Shown here: positions 8,940 to 16,277 of the stretch, one piece after another | Layout of the letters: the number at the start of each line of letters is the position of its first letter | Position numbering within the stretch: the first letter of the stretch is position 1 | Assembly (NCBI GenBank): GCA_009668205.1 | Contig: WJYM01000006.1 | Span: 124,001 to 188,000, forward strand | From: Enterobacteriaceae bacterium RIT691 | Lineage (GTDB): Bacteria > Pseudomonadota > Gammaproteobacteria > Enterobacterales > Enterobacteriaceae | Direction: 5' to 3' | DNA length: 64,000 nt | The notes under the pieces: model-generated | Seen by the model: only the letters and a program-made list of their open reading frames with translations | Told to the model about the DNA's origin: nothing | Database searches by the model: none | Position numbers and translations under genes: made by a program

Positions 8940-9893
8940 ATGAGAATTCAGTTTTGCGGAACGTATCTTTTGCTGGTGGCCGTGCTTTTTCCTGATGCCA
9001 TCGCGACTGCCGCCGATGGCAGTCGGATCCGTCATCGCGCCAATGCCGTACTGACGCTGATGAGCTATACGGTGGTGCCGGATGTGACGGCCAGTGACCT
9101 TAACATTGGTAGCGGCAGCAATGATAAAAACGAACTTTCCATCACCCAGTTCGGTGGCGGGGCGACGCTGAGCGAAAGCTTTCCGCTGTATCTGGAAGGG
9201 ACGATGGGCTACAGCCGCTACGATCCTAACTTTGTGTTATCGGATGGCACCACCAGTCGTCGGGTTCCGACGAAATGGAACAGTCTGACGGCGACAGGCG
9301 GCGTGGGCTGGGATTTCCACTTGTATACCGACAGTCTGGGCGGCAATCTGGTGCTTCGCCCCATTGCCAACTTTATGCTCGGGACGATGGCCAGCGATGT
9401 GCGGATTGGCAGCTATGTCCTTGAAAAGCGTCGCGATGCCGACTATCAGTTCCTCAATGGTGGCCGATTCAATGCTTATGGGTTAGGCGGATCGCTGATG
9501 CTCGATTACGAGTTGGTGTCGGCTCCTCAGGATATCGACGTTGAACTTCGCTATTCCGATATGAATCTGCAAACCTATGGCAGCACGTCAGACATCGTCC
9601 AGGGGTCCGCCAATGCCCAGAATCTCGGGCTTTATCTTCGCCGTCGCGCGCCCATTTCTGACTGGACGCTGTTAAAAAGCCCGGTGCGCTATGTCCTGGA
9701 AGGGGCGCATACCGAATATCTGGGCGATCAGCGCGGTGAACTCGGTTTTAACAGTCTGAGTTCTTTAGGCCTGGGCATTGAGCTTGATAGCAGCAAATAC
9801 CCGGTCTTCATAACGCGAACCCGACTGGTGGCACGTTACATGTTTGGCGAAAATACCAATGGCTATGGTATCGGTCTGGCGATGAGTTTTTAA
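8940..9893 (+). CDS. Solitary outer-membrane beta-barrel protein
   Basis: 317 residues with a signal peptide (MRIQFCGTYLLLVAVLF ... ATAA) and then regular amphipathic strands ending ENTNGYGIGLAMSF, a terminal-Phe outer-membrane signature. It looks like the family described as a solitary autotransporter barrel (Omp_AT), that is, a barrel with no passenger. This family call is tentative. A TTG at 8925 is in frame, but GGGAGG precedes the ATG at 8940. It probably shares a transcript with the MipA-like gene. No substrate can be named. Confidence 0.75.
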   Translation: MRIQFCGTYLLLVAVLFPDAIATAADGSRIRHRANAVLTLMSYTVVPDVTASDLNIGSGSNDKNELSITQFGGGATLSESFPLYLEGTMGYSRYDPNFVLSDGTTSRRVPTKWNSLTATGGVGWDFHLYTDSLGGNLVLRPIANFMLGTMASDVRIGSYVLEKRRDADYQFLNGGRFNAYGLGGSLMLDYELVSAPQDIDVELRYSDMNLQTYGSTSDIVQGSANAQNLGLYLRRRAPISDWTLLKSPVRYVLEGAHTEYLGDQRGELGFNSLSSLGLGIELDSSKYPVFITRTRLVARYMFGENTNGYGIGLAMSF

Positions 9894-9921
9894 CCACTCG
9901 AGCTGGATAAAATTCAGGCTA

Positions 9922-9990
9922 CGCTACGTGCAATCTCCGGGGGCAATCCTGCGCTAAATCGCCAGAATTGACGTAGCGGCGCCATTTTTT
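9922..9990 (+). terminator. Long imperfect hairpin with T-tract after the barrel gene
   Basis: CGCTACGTGCAAT (9922-9934) pairs with ATTGACGTAGCG (9967-9978), with one base bulged and a 32-base loop. GGCGCC and six T residues follow. It could terminate the outer-membrane operon, but the loop is long for an intrinsic terminator. Confidence 0.4.
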
Positions 9991-10125
9991 CTCTTTATCT
10001 TTTAATTCAATGCGTTAAAAGAAATTTATTCTGCCAGTTAAGATTTTTTCCTCTTTTTAGCAATATTTTCCGCGCTCATTCGTCTACCTCAGTACCTAAG
10101 CGATAAATTGAACAGAGGTATAACA

Positions 10126-10566
10126 ATGAGACATTTTGGACATCATGAACATCACCGAGGATTTGGCGGACACCGTATGGCAAAACCGGTGCTCATTGGC
10201 GTAGTGATCATCGCCGTACTGGGATTGCTGGTGATGTCACTGTGGAACGCGCTGCTGCCCGCCATTGTCGGTGTAAAAGCGATCGGCTTCTGGCAGGCTT
10301 TAGGGCTGCTGGCGCTGTGCCGGATTTTGTTCGGTGGACTGGGCTTACGTCCAGGCATGTTTGGCATGCGTCGCCGCATGCACGACCGCTGGATGCAGAT
10401 GACGCCTGAACAACGTGAAGCTTTCATGCAGCATCGCCGGGACGGTTTTGGTCCTCATCATCCTGGTTCGCGTGGACGTGGCCCGTGGCATCATTGCCGG
10501 GAAGAGCGCGGCGCAGCAGAACCGCAGCAGGAAACAATGCCGCCGAAAACACCGGATGCCGAGTGA
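10126..10566 (+). CDS. His-rich single-pass membrane protein paired with a sigma factor
   Basis: 146 residues beginning MRHFGHHEHHRGFGGHRMAKP, followed by one or two hydrophobic helices (about 22-70). An Arg/Met-rich stretch follows with MTPEQREAFMQHRRDGFGPHH and a His/Gly/Arg tail. The terminal His clusters could bind metal ions. The MTPEQREAF pattern recalls Spy/CpxP-type helices, but no family was assigned. GAGG lies before the ATG at 10126. Its stop overlaps a GTG and lies five bases before the sigma-factor ATG. The coupling suggests it acts as sensor or anti-sigma partner, which is inference. Confidence 0.7.
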   Translation: MRHFGHHEHHRGFGGHRMAKPVLIGVVIIAVLGLLVMSLWNALLPAIVGVKAIGFWQALGLLALCRILFGGLGLRPGMFGMRRRMHDRWMQMTPEQREAFMQHRRDGFGPHHPGSRGRGPWHHCREERGAAEPQQETMPPKTPDAE

Positions 10567-10571
10567 GCGAG

Positions 10572-11132
10572 ATGAAACCGGAAACAGCAGGGCGTTCGTT
10601 ACTGGTTTCTGCGCTCAATGCCTGCAGGTCACGGGTTACGGCTTTTATTCGCGGGCGCACTGCCGTCCGTGAAGATGCGGATGATATTCTGCAGGAAATT
10701 TCATACCAGCTAATGAAAGTGGAGTATCCGGTAGAAAATGTCGCGGCCTGGTTATATCGGGCCGCCCGCAATGAGCTGACCGACAGGGCACGAAAAAAGA
10801 GTGAAACGGTCTTCTCGGGATTATTTTCGCAGGATCAGGAAAATGAGTTTCTGGAAGATGAAATCGCCGTCACGCTATTTGGCACACCCGACACGCCAGA
10901 AGGGGAATATCTGAAAGCCATGCTCTGGGACGAGGTGAATCAGGCGCTTGAGGAGTTACCCATCGCCCAGCGTGAAGTGTTTGAACAAACCGAGTTTTAC
11001 GGACTGAGCTATAAAGCGCTTGCCGAACTGACCGGTGACAGCGTGCAGGCGTTATTGTCCCGTAAGCATAAAGCGGTGGCGTATTTACGAGAACGACTGC
11101 GATCGGTTTATGATGAATTAACGGAAGAGTAA
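10572..11132 (+). CDS. ECF-like RNA polymerase sigma factor
   Basis: 186 residues. Region 2 (about 10-75) contains DADDILQEISYQL and AAWLYRAARNELTDRARKK, matching the sigma-70 region 2 core-binding and -10 recognition helices. Region 4 (about 125-180) contains LPIAQREVFEQTEFYGLSYKALAELTG, the HTH that reads the -35 element. The frame runs from 10485 within the preceding gene, but the ATG at 10572 gives a standard N-terminus. No conventional anti-sigma gene follows. The preceding membrane protein is the only candidate. A bidirectional terminator ends the unit. Confidence 0.88.
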   Translation: MKPETAGRSLLVSALNACRSRVTAFIRGRTAVREDADDILQEISYQLMKVEYPVENVAAWLYRAARNELTDRARKKSETVFSGLFSQDQENEFLEDEIAVTLFGTPDTPEGEYLKAMLWDEVNQALEELPIAQREVFEQTEFYGLSYKALAELTGDSVQALLSRKHKAVAYLRERLRSVYDELTEE

Positions 11133-11168
11133 AAAGCAGGGCGATAAACTGTATTATCGCCCTGTTTT
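11131..11168. terminator. Bidirectional terminator between the sigma gene and digH
   Basis: CAGGGCGATAA (11137-11147) pairs with TTATCGCCCTG (11154-11164). It is flanked by TTTTATTTTA on the right and AAAAA on the left, so it serves the converging sigma-factor and digH transcripts. Confidence 0.9.
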
Positions 11169-11171
11169 ATT

Positions 11172-12503
11172 TTAGCTGCCCCAGCGAGTGCGCAAATAGC
11201 TTACCGCATCCTGAGTCTGTGGCTCATTAAGGTTATTTTCCCTGAAGAGGATCGTCCCCTGAATTTGCGGCAGGCTCTCATTCAAATCGAGCTGCTTTTT
11301 AAGCTCAGGCACGCCACCGCTCTTCGTCCAGTCAGGTTCGTTTTTCGACGGTACGCCCACTTTATACAGCGCAATACCAATATACAGCCGCGTATTGGTT
11401 GGTCTGACAACGTCTGCCCACCACCGTGCCAGCACGTCGTAACGTGCCGCATCACGGGCAAATGGCCAGTACAATTGCGGGGCGATGTAATCAAGCAGAC
11501 CCTGCTGAACCCACTGACGGGTATCCGCGTAGGATTCGTCATAGGCCTGCGCACCACGCGTGTTCGATCCCGCAGGATCGAAAGAACGGTTACGCCAGAC
11601 GCCAGCCGGGCTGACCCCAAATTCGACGTTCGGGTTAATCTGCTTAATGGTGCGGGAGACCTGCTGAATCAGCTGCAGGGTATTGTTCCGTCGCCAGTCC
11701 GCTTTCGACGCGTACCCCTGACCATATTGGCGGAACGTCTGACTGTCATTGAGGGCAGAACCCGACGACTCGGTATAGAAATAGTCATCGAACTGCACGC
11801 CATCGACCGGGTAGTGTTTCACGACTTCCGCGACAATACTGGTGATCCAGTCTCTCGCCTCAGGAATGCCCGGGTCGACCACAAATCTGTCGGCCGCCGT
11901 ACGGATCCAGTCCCGATGCAGCACAAAGACACTGGCAGGATCCTGTGACAGCGTATTATTCAGCGCATTGATCGTCGCCGGTTTGGTGTTGGTCGACACC
12001 CGATACGGGTTGAACCACGCGTGGACCTTCATGCCGCGTTTGTGCGCTTCATCAAGAATGAACAGCAGGGGGTCATAGCCCGGATCCTGACCAATTCGAC
12101 CAGTAAGCGTGTCGGACCACGGCAGGATTTTTGACGGCCACAGCGCCGTGCCATCCGGTTTGACCTGGAAGAAGACGGTATTGATCCCCAGGCTTTTCAG
12201 CTTATCGAGTTTATCCGTTAACGCCTGCTTTTGTTCGCGGATGCGTATTTCCGGGCTGGCGGTAACGGAGTTTATCGGCGGCCAGTCGAGTCGTGACACC
12301 GTCGTCAGCCAGACACCACGCACCGGTTCAGTGCTTCTTGGGTGCTTGGTGGTCGAGATGTTGGATCCGTCCGGCAGCGGCGTAACCAGCGACTTGGGTG
12401 GGTTACTGGTGCAATTGGCGAGTAAAAACACGCCCGCGAGGATGGCGAGTCGCTTCATCGAATGGGTTCGAAGGCGACGGGTTCGGGTGACATTATTTTC
12501 CAC
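11172..12503 (-). CDS. digH: Divisome-localised peptidoglycan glycosyl hydrolase DigH (YddW)
   Basis: 443 residues matching E. coli DigH/YddW (439) throughout. That enzyme cleaves denuded peptidoglycan glycan strands at the septum. A lipoprotein signal is visible in MKRLAILAGVFLLANCTSNPP, with lipobox LANC and the acylated Cys near residue 31. The GHL10 domain contains RGVWLTTVSRLDWPP, VHAWFNPYRV, DGVQFDDYFY (catalytic acids) and SPAGVWRNRS. The GTG at 12503 gives a family-like N-terminus. An ATG at 12458 directly before the signal peptide is an alternative, and neither has a strong ribosome-binding site. It follows the VF530 gene by six bases, so they may be co-transcribed. Confidence 0.93.
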   Translation of the reverse strand: MENNVTRTRRLRTHSMKRLAILAGVFLLANCTSNPPKSLVTPLPDGSNISTTKHPRSTEPVRGVWLTTVSRLDWPPINSVTASPEIRIREQKQALTDKLDKLKSLGINTVFFQVKPDGTALWPSKILPWSDTLTGRIGQDPGYDPLLFILDEAHKRGMKVHAWFNPYRVSTNTKPATINALNNTLSQDPASVFVLHRDWIRTAADRFVVDPGIPEARDWITSIVAEVVKHYPVDGVQFDDYFYTESSGSALNDSQTFRQYGQGYASKADWRRNNTLQLIQQVSRTIKQINPNVEFGVSPAGVWRNRSFDPAGSNTRGAQAYDESYADTRQWVQQGLLDYIAPQLYWPFARDAARYDVLARWWADVVRPTNTRLYIGIALYKVGVPSKNEPDWTKSGGVPELKKQLDLNESLPQIQGTILFRENNLNEPQTQDAVSYLRTRWGS

Positions 12504-12509
12504 TGAGTG

Positions 12510-12794
12510 TCAGCTCTTAGTAGTACGACTACTGGTCCATGGGTTAAAAGAAGGTTCGTCCTGGTGGACCGGCTCTTCGTGCAGGGAATCCAGATATAAA
12601 GCTTCAACTTCTGCGCGTGCCCACGGCGTGCGGCGCAAAAATTTGAGACTGGATTTCACACTGGGGTCTTTAGTGAAGCAGTTGATCTTAATCAGTTGGC
12701 CTAATTTTTCCCAACCGAAACGCGCGACCAGGGCATTAACCTGCATTTCAAGCGTTACGCCATGCAAAGGATCTTTGGAAAGAGGAGCGGTCAT
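12510..12794 (-). CDS. VF530 family protein (DUF2132)
   Basis: 94 residues, beginning MTAPLSKDPLHGVTLEMQVNALVARFGWEKLGQLI. The DPLHGVTLE motif and the following KINCFTKDPSVKSSLKFLRRTPWAR are characteristic of the small VF530 family, which has been suggested to bind DNA. A TTG directly precedes the ATG at 12794, and GGA lies upstream. It reads towards digH with a six-base gap. Function is otherwise unknown. Confidence 0.85.
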   Translation of the reverse strand: MTAPLSKDPLHGVTLEMQVNALVARFGWEKLGQLIKINCFTKDPSVKSSLKFLRRTPWARAEVEALYLDSLHEEPVHQDEPSFNPWTSSRTTKS

Positions 12795-12954
12795 CAAATA
12801 TCCGGAAGTGTCAGCGTTTGTGAGATTAGCGAAGGGTACAAGAAAGCGGGGCGTGCAGCAATGGCTGAGCGTGCGGGTCGCAGTGGATTACGGCATTCAC
12901 TATTCTGCCCAGAGTGTTTTGTGTGCTCTATTGCAGAATAACTCGCTGACAATG

Positions 12955-12976
12955 CTGCCCGGCAGTGGCCGGGCAG
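12955..12976 (-). terminator. Strong hairpin after iutA
   Basis: CTGCCCGGC and GCCGGGCAG form a perfect nine-pair stem with an AGTG loop, ten bases beyond the iutA stop. No T-run follows on the minus strand, so it may be only a 3' stabilising element. Confidence 0.5.
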
Positions 12977-12986
12977 GCAGGGGATT

Positions 12987-15191
12987 TTAGAACAGCACCG
13001 AATAGTTCAGACCAAAGGTGCGACCGCGGCCTTTGTAGTCATACAACGACGCAGGACCATAGCCTGGGCTGTAATACAACGGCGCACGCTGGCCCCAGAC
13101 GGTGGTGTAATCGCGGTCGAAAAGATTTTCCACGCTGAAGCTGAGCTTACCCACCGGCAACGCATAGCTGCCTAACAGGTCAACGGTGGTATAGCCGTCA
13201 ATACTGTAACCCTGTGCATCGCTGATATCGAAGGACGTTGTACTCTGCACGCGCAGACTCCACGGATCGGGCGCCCAGCCAATATAGGCCGTCGCTTTCG
13301 ATGGGCTGGCCACTTTCACGTCATATTTTTCCCAGCTGCCGTTTACTTTCGACTCGGTTTTCAGCACGTTAAAGTTACCGCCGGTACTCCAGTTGGAGTC
13401 CGGAATGAAGTAATCAACGGCACCTTCCACGCCATAAATACGGCGTTTGTCATCAACAACGCTGATAGTCAGGTCTTTATTCGCCACCACGCTTTTGTCG
13501 GAAATCGAATAATAGGCCGCGATTTGGGTACGCAGGTTATCGCCGGTATAGCGCCAGCCCAGCTCGTAAGAATCGACCTTCACGCCTTCAAGCGTACTGT
13601 CGTCAACGTTGACGCTGTTGGTCAGCGGCAGATGCCCCTTGACCGCTGCGCCATAGGTGCCACGGCCATAGTATTTGCCTGGATCCGGCAACTCCACGCC
13701 CTGGGAGAAATTGAACCAGGTCTGCTGACGTTCGGTCAGATGAGCCAACAGGCCCGCGTTAAACAGGAAGTTGTCGTAGTCCACCGATCCGCCTGGAATG
13801 GCATCGGCAGACAGTGCCTTACCGGCGGCAATTTGCTGCTGTTGCGCGTAGCCAATGAAGTCATCCACCTTGTTTTCAGTGTACTGATAGCGCACGCCGC
13901 CGCTCAGGGTGAAAATCTCATTGATGTCATAGCTTGATTGCAAGAAGGCCGCGAGGTTGGTGATGTCATAGGACGGATAACGCCCGGTGGTATAAATACT
14001 CTGGTTGTTCAGGCCACCCGAAGCGCTGGCCTGCGCCAGGTCGAAGAACATTTGGTTAGAGGTAAAGCGTTCATGGTCAGCATCCAGCCCGTAGGTCAGC
14101 TGCCAGCCGTCCAAAGGCGTGCTGTTCAGGGTCAGTTTTGCCCCATACTGATCGGTATCCTGCTGTGATGAAGAGAAGGCGGTGGCCTGTTTTTTGGCAT
14201 TGACGGTAGGGAACGGATAAAAGAGCAGGGACTCATCGCGATAATACACCTGGCCAACCAGCTCCTGGCCCCAAAAATCGCTGTTGGAATATTGCACACT
14301 GAGCAGGTGGCGTTCAGTGCCAGGAATTCGGTCTGAATCCAGTCCCTTGCTGACGTAAGGCGTGCTGGAACCCGAGATCGCCGAAAAATCTTTGCCCAGG
14401 TTCAGCCCGTAGTCGTCGTCACCCTGGCTTTTATAATACTGAGCAACCAGCTGCAGCTGTTGGGTTTCATCAATGTTCAGGGTGCCGGTACCCATCACGT
14501 CAAGACGGTCGGAATACTGCAGTCCCGTTTGGGTGTTATCCAGCAGAGTGGCATCCCCGTTGCCGTCATACCAGCCGCCAAATTTTTGGTACGCCACCGA
14601 CGCGCGACCAGAAATATGATCGTTACCGCCAGAGATGGCGCTGGCAATGCGTTCATCGTGATCTTTACTACTGTTAAAACCGCTCTTGGTGCCCGCTTCA
14701 AACTCCACCTGGGTTTCCGGCTGGCCTTTTTTGGTGACGATATTAATAAGCCCACCGGTACTGCCACCGCCGTAGAGTGCGGTCGCACCGGAAATCACTT
14801 CAACGTGATCGATATTAAACGGATCGATGGAATCCAGCTGGCGACTGTCGGTGCGGGAGGAGTTCAGGCGCACGCCATCAACCAGCACGACTAAAGGGCG
14901 ACCACGCACGTTCATGCCGTAGTTGGTGCGGCTCTGACTACTGACATCCAGACCCGGAATCAGCTGTGCCAGCGCGTCCTTCAGCTCTTTGCCTCCCTGG
15001 ATCTGCTGTTCAAGTTCGGCGTTTTCAATGACCCAGGTGGTCTGTGCCATTTCTGCCACGGTACGATTATTTCGGCTGGCAGAAACGACCTGCGTTTCTT
15101 CATTAACATCACTCTGCTGAGCCATCGCGGGCGTCATCATTGCGAGCAACAGCGGGTTAAGCGCCCAGAGCGCAGGCTTTTTGCTTATCAT
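12987..15191 (-). CDS. iutA: TonB-dependent ferric-aerobactin receptor IutA
   Basis: 734 residues, closely matching IutA of enteric bacteria along its length as I recall it. It begins MISKKPALWALNPLLLAMM with a signal peptide ending AMAQ. The TonB box ETQVVSA is at about 32-38. The plug domain (about 45-160) contains GKELKDALAQLIPGLDV and ALYGGGSTGGLINIVTKKG. The 22-strand barrel ends RTFGLNYSVLF. It imports ferric aerobactin across the outer membrane using TonB energy. AAGGA precedes the ATG, and a Fur box lies about 150 bases upstream. No aerobactin synthesis genes (iucABCD) are in the window, so it appears to serve uptake of siderophore made by others or encoded elsewhere. Confidence 0.93.
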   Translation of the reverse strand: MISKKPALWALNPLLLAMMTPAMAQQSDVNEETQVVSASRNNRTVAEMAQTTWVIENAELEQQIQGGKELKDALAQLIPGLDVSSQSRTNYGMNVRGRPLVVLVDGVRLNSSRTDSRQLDSIDPFNIDHVEVISGATALYGGGSTGGLINIVTKKGQPETQVEFEAGTKSGFNSSKDHDERIASAISGGNDHISGRASVAYQKFGGWYDGNGDATLLDNTQTGLQYSDRLDVMGTGTLNIDETQQLQLVAQYYKSQGDDDYGLNLGKDFSAISGSSTPYVSKGLDSDRIPGTERHLLSVQYSNSDFWGQELVGQVYYRDESLLFYPFPTVNAKKQATAFSSSQQDTDQYGAKLTLNSTPLDGWQLTYGLDADHERFTSNQMFFDLAQASASGGLNNQSIYTTGRYPSYDITNLAAFLQSSYDINEIFTLSGGVRYQYTENKVDDFIGYAQQQQIAAGKALSADAIPGGSVDYDNFLFNAGLLAHLTERQQTWFNFSQGVELPDPGKYYGRGTYGAAVKGHLPLTNSVNVDDSTLEGVKVDSYELGWRYTGDNLRTQIAAYYSISDKSVVANKDLTISVVDDKRRIYGVEGAVDYFIPDSNWSTGGNFNVLKTESKVNGSWEKYDVKVASPSKATAYIGWAPDPWSLRVQSTTSFDISDAQGYSIDGYTTVDLLGSYALPVGKLSFSVENLFDRDYTTVWGQRAPLYYSPGYGPASLYDYKGRGRTFGLNYSVLF

Positions 15192-15279
15192 CGTTATTCC
15201 TTAACACGGGTGAAAAAATCGACCCAAAAAATGTTATGTGGTGAGCAGGGATAACCGACAGCATTGCATCATTAAAACG

Positions 15280-15287
15280 GGGAAGGG
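15280..15287 (+). other. KOPS octamer pointing to dif
   Basis: GGGAAGGG matches the FtsK-orienting consensus GGGNAGGG and reads rightwards towards dif, 670 bases away. Another matching octamer on the same strand is at 2692-2699. Confidence 0.55.
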
Positions 15288-15337
15288 CCTGCTTAAGGGG
15301 ACGAATGTTGTGCCGGTTCGCTAATACGAATTCTGTC

Positions 15338-15356
15338 GATAATATTTCTCATTATC
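15338..15356 (-). promoter_or_regulatory. Fur box upstream of iutA
   Basis: On the minus strand GATAATGAGAAATATTATC matches 16 of 19 positions of the Fur consensus GATAATGATAATCATTATC. It is centred about 155 bases before the iutA start, so iron repression of iutA is expected. Confidence 0.85.
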
Positions 15357-15956
15357 AATAACAATCTTTGCGATTTAGACAAATTATTTTACAAATAGAC
15401 ATGTGTTCATTGCGGGATTTCAGCTTGCGGAACGGTGGTAGAGTAAAAATAGCAATGTAAATCAGGTTGTTGATATGCAATGGACGGCTGCGAGCATCAT
15501 CAAGTCACTGAAGACAGAATGGCTTAGACTTTCACAGGTTAAGGGCTGCGTAGTTCTAAATATCCGGGGAATGCCGATTTCCTGACGGTCACGCTGATCC
15601 TGAAAAGATTGGGGAGCTGATTGTAGGCGGCGGATGATAATTCGGTTTGACGCTACGCCGGTGCTAAACACTGATGTCCAGGGAAGGTCAGCATTCTGGT
15701 AGTCGAGGAGGTATTCGGCATCAACCGCAGATGTTTTGCGTCTGAATCAGCCATCGCGGGCCAGCAGATTTTTCAACGCAAGATTGTATGAGGCAACAGA
15801 ACGGCGTCAGTATCGTTGGTTAGCACGATATCATTCGCGTGAAATGGGAATGGAGGCATTTCATAGCGAGGCTGACATAGGGCAGGTAGCCGGTATGAAG
15901 CCAGCAGATTGGCGATGGTCAGTGCATCTAAAAGTCTGTTGTATTGTCCAAATTGC

Positions 15957-15984
15957 ATTTAACATAATATACATTATGCGCACC
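15957..15984 (-). other. dif: Chromosome dimer resolution site dif
   Basis: On the minus strand the XerC arm GGTGCGCATAA, the six-base centre TGTATA and the XerD arm TTATGTTAAAT are contiguous. This matches the 28-bp E. coli dif site at every position as I recall it. XerC/XerD resolve chromosome dimers here at division under FtsK control. It places this window at the replication terminus. Confidence 0.96.
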
Positions 15985-16071
15985 AACATAGAATCAGACA
16001 GAATCCGGCGCTTTGCGGTCATCCTTGGCCTGGTCGCTGATGGCGTCTGAAATCGCTTTCTACAGCACTGA

Positions 16072-16206
16072 TACCATCACACTGACCATCTGATCATTGT
16101 TGTGGCCGCCACGACTGCTTTTGCAGTCATCACCTTCACGGCGTATGTGATCTGGTCCGTAACCACTCGCAGCATGACGCAAGGTTTATTAATGGACGTT
16201 AAATGA
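16072..16206 (+). pseudogene. Fragment of a membrane-protein gene
   Basis: An open frame of 44 codons bounded by stops encodes DHLIIVVAATTAFAVITF, then TAYVIW, SVTTRSMTQ and GLLMDVK. It is a convincing transmembrane helix with a polar tail but has no start codon with a ribosome-binding site. It is probably the 3' remnant of a lost gene, and no family was recognised. Confidence 0.3.
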
Positions 16207-16277
16207 ACAAACTTATCTGATGCCAGCCTGGATAATAGAGACATCACCCGAGATTAAAAACACGATACGGTAAGCAG

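Larger units (their letters stand above)
15357..16277. other. Gene-poor interval containing dif
   Basis: Apart from dif (15957-15984) and a short membrane-segment frame near 16072-16206, no credible gene is seen. Short open frames (15462-15671 minus, 15736-16050 plus) lack ribosome-binding sites and family likeness, and the second runs straight through dif. The interval looks like decayed sequence, as is common around terminus sites. Confidence 0.6.

Noticed and set aside
15736..16050. 104-codon plus-strand frame
   Set aside because: It runs through the dif site, lacks a ribosome-binding site and resembles no family.
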